Notes under the pieces: model-generated
Seen by the model: only the letters and a program-made list of their open reading frames with translations
What the model was told of the DNA's origin: nothing
The model's database searches: none
Made by a program: the position numbers and the translations under genes
Part shown: positions 52,824 to 63,884 of the stretch, piece by piece
Layout of the letters: each line of letters begins with the position of its first letter
Numbering within the stretch: position 1 is the first letter of the stretch
Assembly: GCA_017940605.1 (NCBI GenBank)
Contig: JAGAYF010000040.1
Coordinates: forward strand, 1 to 64,000
Direction of reading: 5' to 3'
Source of the DNA: Bacteroidaceae bacterium
Lineage (GTDB): Bacteria; Bacteroidota; Bacteroidia; Bacteroidales; Bacteroidaceae
Length of the DNA stretch: 64,000 bases

Positions 52824-54209
52824 ATGTCAAAGCAGAAAACTCTGAAAGGAAGTTTTTCCCTTTTTGGAAAAGGACTCCATACAGGCGTACAGGTAACCGC
52901 CACATTCAATCCCGCCCCCGAGAACACAGGCTACAAGTTTCAGCGCATTGACCTGGAGGGGCAGCCCTACATTGAAGCCGTTGCCGAAAACGTCGTCGAA
53001 ACCACCCGCAGCACCGTGCTGGGTAAGGGAGACGCCAAGGTCAGCACCGTGGAGCATGCCCTGTCCGCCCTCTACGGCATGGGCATTGACAACTGCATCA
53101 TACAGGTGAACGGACCTGAAATGCCCATCCTGGAAGGAAGTTCCCAAACGTATGTAGACCATATACGCAAAGTAGGGACGGAGGAGCTCCCTGCCGAAAA
53201 GAACTACTACATCATCAAGAAAAAGATAGAAATCAAGAACAAGGAGACAGGCGGTTCCATCGTCATCCTGCCCGACGAGAACTTCAGCCTGACCACCATG
53301 ATTTCCTATGAATCAAAATGGTTCTCCAGCCAATTTGCCACCTTGGAGGACATCAACCAATACGAAAAGGAGATAGCCGGCGCGCGCACCTTTGTATTCG
53401 TGCGCGACATTGAGCCGCTGCTGAATGCAGGCTACATCAAAGGCGGCGACCTGGACAACGCCATCGTCATCTACGAACACGAAATCTCCCAAGAGCGACT
53501 GGACAAGATGGCCGACTACATTGGCGTGGCGCACAGGGACGCAACCCAGCTGGGATTCCTCAACAACAAGCCCTTGGTGTGGGAGAACGAGCCCGCACGC
53601 CACAAGCTGCTCGACATCATTGGCGACATGGCCCTGATTGGGCGGCCCATCAAAGGGCGCATCATCGCCACAAAGCCCGGCCACAGCATCAACAACCAGT
53701 TTGCGCGGCTGATGCGCAAGGAAATCCGCCAGCACGAAGTGCAAGCCCCCTCCTACGACGCCAATGCCGAACCATTGATGGATGTCAACCGCATACGCCA
53801 GCTCCTGCCCCACCGCTACCCCATGCAGTTGGTCGACAAAATCATAGAAATAGGGTCGGACTACATCGTAGGCGTAAAGAATGTGACCAGCAATGAGCCA
53901 TTCTTCCAAGGACACTTCCCCCAGGAGCCCGTCATGCCCGGCGTTCTGCAGGTAGAGGCCATGGCACAGGCCGGCGGCTTGTTGGTACTCAACTCATTGG
54001 ACGAGCCCGAGCGCTGGAGCACCTACTTCATGAAAATAGATGACGTCAAGTTCCGCCAAAAGGTAGTGCCTGGCGACACGCTCCTCTTCAAGGTGCGCCT
54101 ACTTGCCCCTATCCGTCACGGAATTTCTTCCATGAAAGGCTTTATCTTTGTGGGCGAAAAGGTGGTCAGCGAAGCCACGTTCACTGCCCAAATCATCAAG
54201 AACAAATAA
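52824..54209 (+). CDS. lpxC-fabZ: LpxC-FabZ fusion: lipid A deacetylase and hydroxyacyl-ACP dehydratase
   Basis: This is a 461-residue bifunctional protein. Residues about 1-305 are LpxC, the zinc deacetylase that commits UDP-acyl-GlcNAc to lipid A (FGKGLHTG, VEHALSALYGMGIDNC, zinc-site region LLDIIGDMALIGRPIKGRIIA). Residues about 315-461 are FabZ (RIRQLLPHRYPMQLVDKI with the catalytic histidine and FFQGHFPQEPVMPGVLQVEAMAQ with the glutamate). The fusion is typical of Bacteroidetes and places hydroxyacyl-ACP supply next to its user. Start 3 bases after lpxD. Confidence 0.97.
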   Translation: MSKQKTLKGSFSLFGKGLHTGVQVTATFNPAPENTGYKFQRIDLEGQPYIEAVAENVVETTRSTVLGKGDAKVSTVEHALSALYGMGIDNCIIQVNGPEMPILEGSSQTYVDHIRKVGTEELPAEKNYYIIKKKIEIKNKETGGSIVILPDENFSLTTMISYESKWFSSQFATLEDINQYEKEIAGARTFVFVRDIEPLLNAGYIKGGDLDNAIVIYEHEISQERLDKMADYIGVAHRDATQLGFLNNKPLVWENEPARHKLLDIIGDMALIGRPIKGRIIATKPGHSINNQFARLMRKEIRQHEVQAPSYDANAEPLMDVNRIRQLLPHRYPMQLVDKIIEIGSDYIVGVKNVTSNEPFFQGHFPQEPVMPGVLQVEAMAQAGGLLVLNSLDEPERWSTYFMKIDDVKFRQKVVPGDTLLFKVRLLAPIRHGISSMKGFIFVGEKVVSEATFTAQIIKNK

Positions 54210-54239
54210 CACACAAAAATTATAATCACACTTGGAAAT

Positions 54240-55025
54240 ATGAGCAAAATCAGTCCCCTCGCATTCGTTGATCCCGAAGCCATCATCGGTGAGAACTGCG
54301 AAATCGGTCCTTTTTGTTTTATCGATAAGAATGTTGTCATAGGCAACGACAATACGCTCATGAACAGCGTATCCGTGCTTTCGGGTGCCAGAATCGGCAA
54401 TGGCAACATATTTTTCCCTGGCGCAGTCATCAGTGCCATTCCGCAAGACCTGAAGTTCCGCGGCGAAGAAACGACCGCCGAGGTCGGCAACAACAACCGC
54501 ATCCGCGAAAACGTGACCATCAACAGGGGAACGGCCGCCAAGGGCAAGACCGTCGTAGGCAACAACAACCTTTTGATGGAAGCCGTCCACATTGCCCATG
54601 ATGCCATTGTGGGAAATGGCTGCATCATTGGCAACACCACCAAGATTGCAGGCGAAGTCACCGTCGACGACCACGCCGTCATCAGTGCCTGCGTCCTCAT
54701 CCACCAGTTCTGCCGCATCGGCAGCTATGCCATGGTCGGAGGCGGCACGAGGACGAGCCAAGACATCCCCCCCTACGCCACTGTGGCCCGCGAACCGGCC
54801 ACTGTTTTGGGCCTGAACCTTGTGGGACTGCGCCGCCACGGCTTCACCACGCAACAGATAGACACCATTCATGATGCCTACCGCATGATGTACGACAAGA
54901 GCCTCATCATGAACGAGCGACTGAAACTGATGGAGCAATCCTTCCCCGACAGTCCTGAAGTAAAGTACATGATAGAATTTGTCAGGGCTTCTATTTCTCC
55001 CAAGGGACGCGGTATCCTATACTAA
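54240..55025 (+). CDS. lpxA: UDP-N-acetylglucosamine acyltransferase
   Basis: This is a 261-residue left-handed beta-helix enzyme that makes the first acylation of lipid A. Hexapeptide repeats run through ISPLAFVDPEAIIGENCEIGPFCFID (in parts), and GEETTAEVGNNNRIRENVTINRGT and MEAVHIAHDAIVGNGCIIGN contain the catalytic histidine. A C-terminal helical domain starts at about residue 190 (LNLVGLRRHGFTTQQIDTI). It follows lpxC-fabZ in the usual order for this pathway. Confidence 0.97.
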   Translation: MSKISPLAFVDPEAIIGENCEIGPFCFIDKNVVIGNDNTLMNSVSVLSGARIGNGNIFFPGAVISAIPQDLKFRGEETTAEVGNNNRIRENVTINRGTAAKGKTVVGNNNLLMEAVHIAHDAIVGNGCIIGNTTKIAGEVTVDDHAVISACVLIHQFCRIGSYAMVGGGTRTSQDIPPYATVAREPATVLGLNLVGLRRHGFTTQQIDTIHDAYRMMYDKSLIMNERLKLMEQSFPDSPEVKYMIEFVRASISPKGRGILY

Positions 55026-55044
55026 TACTCTTCAGAAGGAATAC

Positions 55045-55587
55045 ATGATTTTCAAGATTTTAGTTTCCAGCAGCGAAGCCAGGAATTTTCATCGCGAGAT
55101 AACCATTGACGCCGATGCCACTTTCCTCGATCTGAGCAAGGCCATCCTGAAAAGCTGCGACTATGAGGATGACCAAGTCACATATTTCTTTGTCGGGGAC
55201 GAGCGTAACGGCTATTCGGCCCAGATATTGATGGAAGAACCCGACAACAACAATCCCGACACCGACATCTACCTCATGCAAGACACCACCTTGCGCGACC
55301 ACATCGAGGACATAGGCGACCGCATCGACTTCATTTTCGATCCTTTCTCGGAAAGACGGTTCAACCTGCGCGTCACCGATATGACTTCAGGCAGCGTCAA
55401 GCAGGCCACCTGCACGCAATCCACCGGGAAAGCCCCCCATCAGCTCATGATACTCGACCCCGATACGCCCACAGCCGCCGGAACTTCCCAAGACATGGGC
55501 ATCATGGACGATGACGAGACGTTTTTTGGGAGTGACGGCTTCAATGATGACGAATTTGATGCCGATGCCTTCGAGATAGAAGACTGA
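55045..55587 (+). CDS. pRiA4b ORF-3-like (IS1096 TnpR passenger family) protein
   Basis: This is a 180-residue protein starting at 55045 (MIFKILVSSSEARNFHREITIDADATFLDLSKAIL, in parts). It fits the family named for plasmid pRiA4b ORF-3 and the IS1096 passenger, with FKI at the start, LDLSKAILKSCDYEDDQVTYFF and a later LRDHIEDIGDRIDFIFD. The C-terminal third is acidic (MDDDETFFGSDGFNDDEF and EIED). Function is unknown and there is no sign here of a transposon: it sits between lpxA and miaA, 19 and 22 bases from each, a position found in related Bacteroidetes. Confidence 0.75.
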   Translation: MIFKILVSSSEARNFHREITIDADATFLDLSKAILKSCDYEDDQVTYFFVGDERNGYSAQILMEEPDNNNPDTDIYLMQDTTLRDHIEDIGDRIDFIFDPFSERRFNLRVTDMTSGSVKQATCTQSTGKAPHQLMILDPDTPTAAGTSQDMGIMDDDETFFGSDGFNDDEFDADAFEIED

Positions 55588-55609
55588 AAAGACCCTTACC
55601 CCCCTTGCC

Positions 55610-56539
55610 ATCAATTCCACCAAGCACCTTATTGTCCTGTTAGGCCCTACGGCCGTAGGTAAGACCGAGCTCAGCCTGCAATTGGCCGAGCACTATGCCA
55701 TGCCCATCCTCAATGCCGATTCACGGCAGCTGTTTCGCGACATGCGCATAGGCACTGCTGCGCCCACAAGCGAGCAGTTGGACCGCATACCCCATCATTT
55801 CGTCGGCACATTGGCATTGGATGAATACTACAGTGCCGCTCGGTTTGAACAGGATGCCCTGCAATTCCTGCAACAGCACTTCCGCCGGCATCCCATGGCC
55901 CTGCTCAGCGGCGGAAGCATGCTGTACATCGATGCCTTATGCGACGGAATCGACGACATTCCCACCGTCGACGAGGACATCAGGCAGCACATCAAGCAAC
56001 GCTTGCAGTCCGAGGGCCTTGACTCCCTGCGCGACGAACTGCGCACGGTGGATTTCCCCACCTACCAGCGCATCGACTTGAAGAACCCCCGCCGCATCGT
56101 CCACGCACTGGAGATATACTACACCTCGGGCCGCCCCTATTCGTCGTTTCTCAACCAGGAAAGGCCGCCACGCCCATTCCACGTCATCAAGATAGGGCTG
56201 CACCGCGAGCGGACAGAGCTTTTCCAACGCATCAATCAGCGCGTAGACCAAATGATGGACGACGGACTGTTGGACGAAGTGCGCCAACTACTGCCCTACC
56301 GTCATTTCAACGCGCTTCACACCGTCGGCTATAATGAACTGTTCCGCTACTTGGACGGGGAATGGCCTTTGCCAATGGCCGTCGAGCGAATCAAGAAGAA
56401 CACCCGCGTCTATGCCAAGAAACAAATGACCTGGTTCAAGCGCGACCAGTGCATCCATTGGTTTCATCCCGACCAGTTCCATGACATAGTACGCCTTATC
56501 GACCAGGAACTTGACCATCATTCCACTGGTCATCCTTAG
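55610..56539 (+). CDS. miaA: tRNA dimethylallyltransferase with no standard start codon
   Basis: MiaA puts a dimethylallyl group on A37 of tRNAs that read UNN codons, using the isoprenoid made by IspH. The P-loop is LIVLLGPTAVGKTELSLQLA, followed by PILNADSRQLFRDMRIGTA, LSGGSMLYIDALCDGID and VGYNELFRYLDGEW. The frame is open from 55580, but there is no ATG, GTG or TTG in frame before the P-loop. The first standard-type start is TTG at 55682, which would remove the P-loop. The reading ATC-AAT-TCC-ACC-AAG from 55610 gives (M)NSTKHLIVLLGP, a normal MiaA N-terminus, so an ATC start is proposed. The resulting length of 309 is normal. It is the last gene of the lpx transcript. Confidence 0.85.
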   Translation: MNSTKHLIVLLGPTAVGKTELSLQLAEHYAMPILNADSRQLFRDMRIGTAAPTSEQLDRIPHHFVGTLALDEYYSAARFEQDALQFLQQHFRRHPMALLSGGSMLYIDALCDGIDDIPTVDEDIRQHIKQRLQSEGLDSLRDELRTVDFPTYQRIDLKNPRRIVHALEIYYTSGRPYSSFLNQERPPRPFHVIKIGLHRERTELFQRINQRVDQMMDDGLLDEVRQLLPYRHFNALHTVGYNELFRYLDGEWPLPMAVERIKKNTRVYAKKQMTWFKRDQCIHWFHPDQFHDIVRLIDQELDHHSTGHP

Positions 56540-56601
56540 TTTCCTTTCTCCCCTCGCCATTTGCCATTCCCTTTACCTTCGTTTTCCATACCAACATAAG
56601 C

Positions 56602-56637
56602 CACGGCGGTGCATAACCTGGGTTATGCACCGCCGTG
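56602..56637. terminator. Terminator between miaA and the beta-galactosidase
   Basis: A perfect 17-base stem (56602-56618 and 56621-56637, starting CACGGCGGTGCATAACC) has a 2-base centre. It lies between convergent genes. No T-run is present on either side. Confidence 0.7.
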
Positions 56638-56660
56638 TCAATGAAACGTGGCTGCCTACG

Positions 56661-59843
<3,183 letters not shown>

Positions 59844-59868
59844 CTACCCAGAAAATGTTTCTTCGCTA

Positions 59869-59876
59869 CAAATTTA
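59869..59876 (-). promoter_or_regulatory. -7 element for the beta-galactosidase
   Basis: TAAATTTG on the minus strand lies about 70 bases before the start codon at 59798 and fits TAnnTTTG. Between this element and 60139 no gene or other clear signal was seen, apart from a short GCGGCC stretch at 60001 considered and rejected as a repeat copy. Confidence 0.45.
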
Positions 59877-60139
59877 CGCATTTCATTCCACATAGCCTCC
59901 CATTTTTCCCAAAAACTACACCCCGTCACTTCCAACAATCAGCATGACAGCCCATCCTGCCCCGCATGGTGTTTCGTGGCAGGGCATCATCATGATTGAC
60001 GCGGCCTAAAGAATACTTCCGCCATACTTTTTACAAACTGTCGGTGGCTCACGACACAAAACGGCAGGGCCATTTCTGACATTACAGCGATTTCTTTCCA
60101 TATTACTCCCTGTAAGTAATAAAATACGCCCTGCAATTT

Positions 60140-60227
60140 TTCATTCCATCATGATGGAAAGTTCATTTCACCATGATGAAAAGTTGATTTCATGTGCATG
60201 AAAAGTTCATTCCATCACGATGGAATG
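60140..60227. repeat. Tandem array of four 22-base palindromic units
   Basis: Four units of exactly 22 bases (60140-60161, 60162-60183, 60184-60205, 60206-60227) each centre on a 16-base palindrome: TTCCATCATGATGGAA (perfect), TTTCACCATGATGAAA, TTTCATGTGCATGAAA and TTCCATCACGATGGAA (each with one central mismatch). Units are joined by AAAGTT or AAAAGTT-type linkers. The array lies downstream of the lipoprotein operon and upstream of the beta-galactosidase gene, in a 569-base gap with no coding sequence. Confidence 0.85.
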
Positions 60228-60234
60228 AACTTTT
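60202..60234. terminator. Terminator formed by the last palindromic unit
   Basis: The fourth unit is extended so that GTTCATTCCATC and GATGGAATGAAC form a 12-base stem flanked by AAAA on one side and TTTT on the other (60202-60234). This looks like a two-way terminator for the minus-strand operon above. Confidence 0.65.
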
Positions 60235-60367
60235 AGAGGGAGTATTTCACAATTTAGCCCCATTATGTATAGCCTTTGCCCGAGCTTTTCAACCCATAGG
60301 CGCTCTCCTATACGAAATCATTCATGCGTAGTTTCTCACAATTGCCACAAAAGAGTTGACGAACCCA

Positions 60368-61489
60368 TTATTTCATATACACTTCCGTATCTTCCCAACG
60401 GAAAGACCACTTATAGGTCTCACCTAGATAGTGACTAGTTTCGTAATCATATATAACCTCACCTGATGTCTTTCTTTCCCTGAAATAATAAAGTATGGAA
60501 TACTTATCATTACGGTCAAGGAATACCCTGACAGGATGATTCTGAGGACGGTATCTGACATAGGCGTATTTGATATATGTATAATACCTTTTCTCCCACA
60601 AATTACTTGGTATTGTCCTTTGTGGGGGATACTTATTAGGGTCTATTTGGATATCAAAAGTTTCACTTCCCTCTCTTCTTTTGCCAAATATCGTAGAATT
60701 TCTTTTCAGCACTTCGTAGTTCCACTCCCTTTCAAAACGATAATGACCACCAAGTGGCTTCAAGTCGACACTATAGTGATCACCATCCATTCTATAAGAG
60801 ATATACTCATCAAGCATGAGTTTCCCATGCTCATCTCCTGCTTCACCTTCATCAGCATCACCAAAATAACTGTTATATGCTTGACCATAAATCACGCTGT
60901 CGTACAGGAATTCGGTCGCGCGGTCGGAAGACCATTGCGGCGGAAATGCCGAAAGGTCCAGCAGGGAGAGGTCATTGTAACGGCAGTCCAGTTCATACAG
61001 GCAGGACGGGACATCCAGCTTCTCCAGGCGGTTGTGGGCACAACGCAGCCGCCGCAGGTGGGGCGTACGCAACTCCAACTCGGACAGGCCCACGCTGTCG
61101 CACACAAGGCTCTCCAGCACGTCGCTCTCGACCGTCAGCCTGTCCACGCGCGACACGCTGTCCAGCACCAACGATTGACGGTCGGTACGCAGCAGCAACT
61201 TCTGGGCATTGACCAGCACCGTGTCGTTCCTCACCAGCAGGACCGTGTCCAGCCGGACTTCCACTATCGTGTCGGTATGGTTCACCACGGTGACGACCGT
61301 ATCGGTCTGCGTAACCACGACGGTGTCCGTCTGGCTGACGAACACGGTGTCGGTACGGTCAATGTACACCGTGTCGACGCGGTGAACGAAAACGGAATCC
61401 ACCACCGTCCTGTACTCAATCTCGGTGTCGGGCTCACAGCCGAAGAGGAAGCCCACACACAGCAGCAAAAGGGGAAGAATGCGTTTCAT
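60368..61489 (-). CDS. Lipoprotein with DTV repeats and a short leucine-rich region
   Basis: This is a 373-residue lipoprotein starting at 61489 (MKRILPLLLLCVGFLFGC; C18), chosen because the signal peptide begins there. Residues about 24-90 are eight-residue repeats of the form xDTVxVxx (VDTVYIDR, TDTVFVSQ, TDTVVVTQ, NDTVLVNA), expected to make an extended spacer. A leucine-rich segment follows (LELRTPHLRRLRCAHNRLEKLDV; CRYNDLSLLDLSAFP). The remainder is beta-rich with many Tyr residues and ends in FRWEDTEVYMK. The same ending (FRWEDTDVYMK) closes the partial gene at 63885. The function is unknown. Likely the third gene of a minus-strand operon. Confidence 0.8.
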   Translation of the reverse strand: MKRILPLLLLCVGFLFGCEPDTEIEYRTVVDSVFVHRVDTVYIDRTDTVFVSQTDTVVVTQTDTVVTVVNHTDTIVEVRLDTVLLVRNDTVLVNAQKLLLRTDRQSLVLDSVSRVDRLTVESDVLESLVCDSVGLSELELRTPHLRRLRCAHNRLEKLDVPSCLYELDCRYNDLSLLDLSAFPPQWSSDRATEFLYDSVIYGQAYNSYFGDADEGEAGDEHGKLMLDEYISYRMDGDHYSVDLKPLGGHYRFEREWNYEVLKRNSTIFGKRREGSETFDIQIDPNKYPPQRTIPSNLWEKRYYTYIKYAYVRYRPQNHPVRVFLDRNDKYSILYYFRERKTSGEVIYDYETSHYLGETYKWSFRWEDTEVYMK

Positions 61490-61525
61490 ATCGAAATTGA
61501 TATCTCGCCATGCGCCTATCATCGT

Positions 61526-63865
61526 TCAGGCATCCTCCGTTTCCGCCTGGGACTCCTGGTCATCCAGCAGGACGGACGTGGCCTCGGTCCTATCACGCAG
61601 GTAGGAAAGCGTCACTCCGGCTTCCCTTATCGTTCGGATGTACTCATCCAGGGGAAAATGGGCCTGTCCATTCACACCGATGGTAAAATCGCTCACTGCC
61701 ATTGGGGTATCCATCTCCTTGGCAAAGATGTCCTTGTCCAACAATGAATAGTCCACACTGCTGAACTGGAGGGTATCATTGTCCTTCGTCACATAGTGGG
61801 TGTTTCCCATATAGGAAATGGGAGTGCTTTCGGTTGTATCATTATTTGACTGGTCCTGCGATTCGACCAACAGGTCTACCACCAAGTTGTTGTCAAAGCA
61901 GAACTGGCTGCCCTGGTACGTCTTCCAGTCGCACGAACTCAGCAGGTCGCTCTTGCCTGCCGAGTCATTCGCTCGGTCAACGTCGGCAATGCGGCTGCGC
62001 ACGCTGCCCTGAATGAAGCTGTCGCGGTAGGTCTGGAAACAATGACCCTCATCGTGGCCCAGCACGATGATGTTGTTGCAGGCATCGAACTGCTTGAAGT
62101 TCGGTGCAACGCCACTCTGCGTGCTAGCCAGGAACGCTGCGTAGTCGGGATAGGCAACAAGGTTGTTCTTGAACAGGTTCTGTTCGCCCCCATTGTTGTG
62201 GTAACCACCCGTACAGTTGTGGATAACGTTGTATGTGTACTTCATGTGGGATGACTCATTGTCCGCATACAATCCGGCTACGTTCTGCCTACCTGACGTG
62301 CGGATGTCATATATCAGATTGTGGTGGATATTGGCTTTTTCCTGCAGTTTGAAACAATAGATACCTGCCCCGTCATCCAAGAGCCCCTGCATGCAGTGGA
62401 ACACCTTGTTATAGGAAACAGTCTTCGTGCCAGCACCTATATCTTCCCCCCAAAGGGTAATGCCCGTGTAATACCCGTTACAGATGGTGTTGTGTGTTAC
62501 CAAAACACTGTTGTAGTGCCCCATCGTGACTGCACCCGCCCCAGGCAGGTAGCGGCCGTAGCCGTCAATGAGGTTGCCCTCGATATGGATGGCACTGTGC
62601 TGGATTTCCACGTTGAATGCGCCGCCGAACGTGTCATGGACATAGTTATTGACAAGATGAACTTCACAACTATCACGTAACTTACCGCTATCCTCCTTTG
62701 CCCGCACACAGAACCCGTACAAGTTGTAGAATTCACAGTTGGTGACCGTTAGGCTGTCAAACTTCTTGGCATCGATAGCCCCTTCGGCTTCTGCTCGGTT
62801 AGCCTGCGCGTTGCTGTATTTGGTGATGTCCTTTTGGCTGCCCACGCAGTTTCCCATGATGGCCAGGTTCTTAAAGCTGACGTTCTTGCAATTGACTATC
62901 TTGAACAGAATGTCCACCTTGCCCATTCTGACCTTGTTGCCCGAGAAGTTGTTCAAGTGGGCGACAGCATCCCCGACAGCCTGCGGTACAATCCGGAACT
63001 CGGGCAGTCTGTCGTGCGAAGGCGCGTCTACGTTGACAATCTTTACAAAGGTATCGAAACAATGGTTCAACCACCGTCCTTTCGGATCTACGCTATCGCT
63101 CATCGTACACTTGAAGCATTTTCCGCCACCATCCAATGACACAATCCCGTCCACCCGGAACTTGTAGCACAGCCAGCACATGTGCAGGTACAGGTAGGAG
63201 CCCACCTCAATCTTGTCAATGTCGTCATCACTATACGGAATAGAGGAAGACAATGTATTTTTCTCCCTGAAGTAGAGATCACACTTATTAGAATAGTTGT
63301 AGTAGGTTGTGCTCGTAATCTCAATGGCTATCCACCTTGTCCCCACAGGAGCAGCATCTATCTCACTGTTAAAGGTTTTTGATGGTCCTATTTCAGTATT
63401 GTATGTACTGTCATCAGGACCGATGTACCGGCATACCGTCTTGAGCTCCGGATTCATCTTGAAACAATGCTCCTGCACATAGAAAGGTTGGTACTGACTG
63501 TCGTACATGACGAAGTTAGAGAGTACCTTACCGTCCTGCCCCAAGTCTGAGGACTGCACCATATGGGTGGCCGTGTCAACGTCATACTCGGACAGTCCGT
63601 CAATGATGGTGTCGCAGATGCCATCGGCATTCTCATGGCCCTCAAGGGACAGGTCACACTTCAGGTCATATAACAGCATCGTCTCACCCAGGGTAAAATG
63701 TCCGGCAGGAAATTTTACTTGAATGGGTGTTCCTTCTACCTTAGCAATTCTATCCTTCAATTTACCCAGTAGGATTTTCTCACCCGAGACCACCACATTT
63801 TCATCAAAATTCACTTCCTCTGCATGGGCCACAATGTTTATCACAATGCGATTCGTATCACTCAT
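61526..63865 (-). CDS. Right-handed beta-helix protein without a signal peptide
   Basis: This is a 779-residue protein. The start at 63865 is fixed because an in-frame TAA lies two codons upstream (TAA TTA GAT ATG). The N-terminus (MSDTNRIVINIVAHAEEVNFDENVVV) has no signal peptide or lipobox. An N-terminal region (about 35-290) precedes parallel beta-helix (PbH1-like) repeats from about residue 290 to 640: FKNLAIMGN, NCEFYNLYGFCVRA, VNNYVHDTFGGAFNV, THNTICNGYYTGITLWG, NVIHNCTGGYHNNGG. The pattern resembles right-handed beta-helix enzymes or adhesins such as polysaccharide lyases, but no lyase active site was recognised. It lies between two genes whose products share a C-terminal motif; 36 bases separate it from the lipoprotein and 19 from the partial gene. 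Confidence 0.8.
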   Translation of the reverse strand: MSDTNRIVINIVAHAEEVNFDENVVVSGEKILLGKLKDRIAKVEGTPIQVKFPAGHFTLGETMLLYDLKCDLSLEGHENADGICDTIIDGLSEYDVDTATHMVQSSDLGQDGKVLSNFVMYDSQYQPFYVQEHCFKMNPELKTVCRYIGPDDSTYNTEIGPSKTFNSEIDAAPVGTRWIAIEITSTTYYNYSNKCDLYFREKNTLSSSIPYSDDDIDKIEVGSYLYLHMCWLCYKFRVDGIVSLDGGGKCFKCTMSDSVDPKGRWLNHCFDTFVKIVNVDAPSHDRLPEFRIVPQAVGDAVAHLNNFSGNKVRMGKVDILFKIVNCKNVSFKNLAIMGNCVGSQKDITKYSNAQANRAEAEGAIDAKKFDSLTVTNCEFYNLYGFCVRAKEDSGKLRDSCEVHLVNNYVHDTFGGAFNVEIQHSAIHIEGNLIDGYGRYLPGAGAVTMGHYNSVLVTHNTICNGYYTGITLWGEDIGAGTKTVSYNKVFHCMQGLLDDGAGIYCFKLQEKANIHHNLIYDIRTSGRQNVAGLYADNESSHMKYTYNVIHNCTGGYHNNGGEQNLFKNNLVAYPDYAAFLASTQSGVAPNFKQFDACNNIIVLGHDEGHCFQTYRDSFIQGSVRSRIADVDRANDSAGKSDLLSSCDWKTYQGSQFCFDNNLVVDLLVESQDQSNNDTTESTPISYMGNTHYVTKDNDTLQFSSVDYSLLDKDIFAKEMDTPMAVSDFTIGVNGQAHFPLDEYIRTIREAGVTLSYLRDRTEATSVLLDDQESQAETEDA

Positions 63866-63884
63866 ATCTAATTATTTTTTACGT

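Noticed and set aside
55045..55587. Transposon insertion, because of the IS1096 passenger family name
   Set aside because: No transposase, terminal repeats or target duplication; gene spacing is that of a normal operon.
60001..60034. A sixth copy of the four-box element
   Set aside because: GCGGCCTAAAGAATAC resembles the special box, but no AAGGCG-type boxes occur 21 or 22 bases on either side, so the match is not enough.
60140..60236. CRISPR array
   Set aside because: Units are 22 bases end to end with no unique spacers, each unit is itself a palindrome, and no cas gene is present.
61490..61522. Start of the DTV lipoprotein at 61522
   Set aside because: The signal peptide begins at 61489; the 11 extra residues (MIGAWRDINFD) would spoil it.
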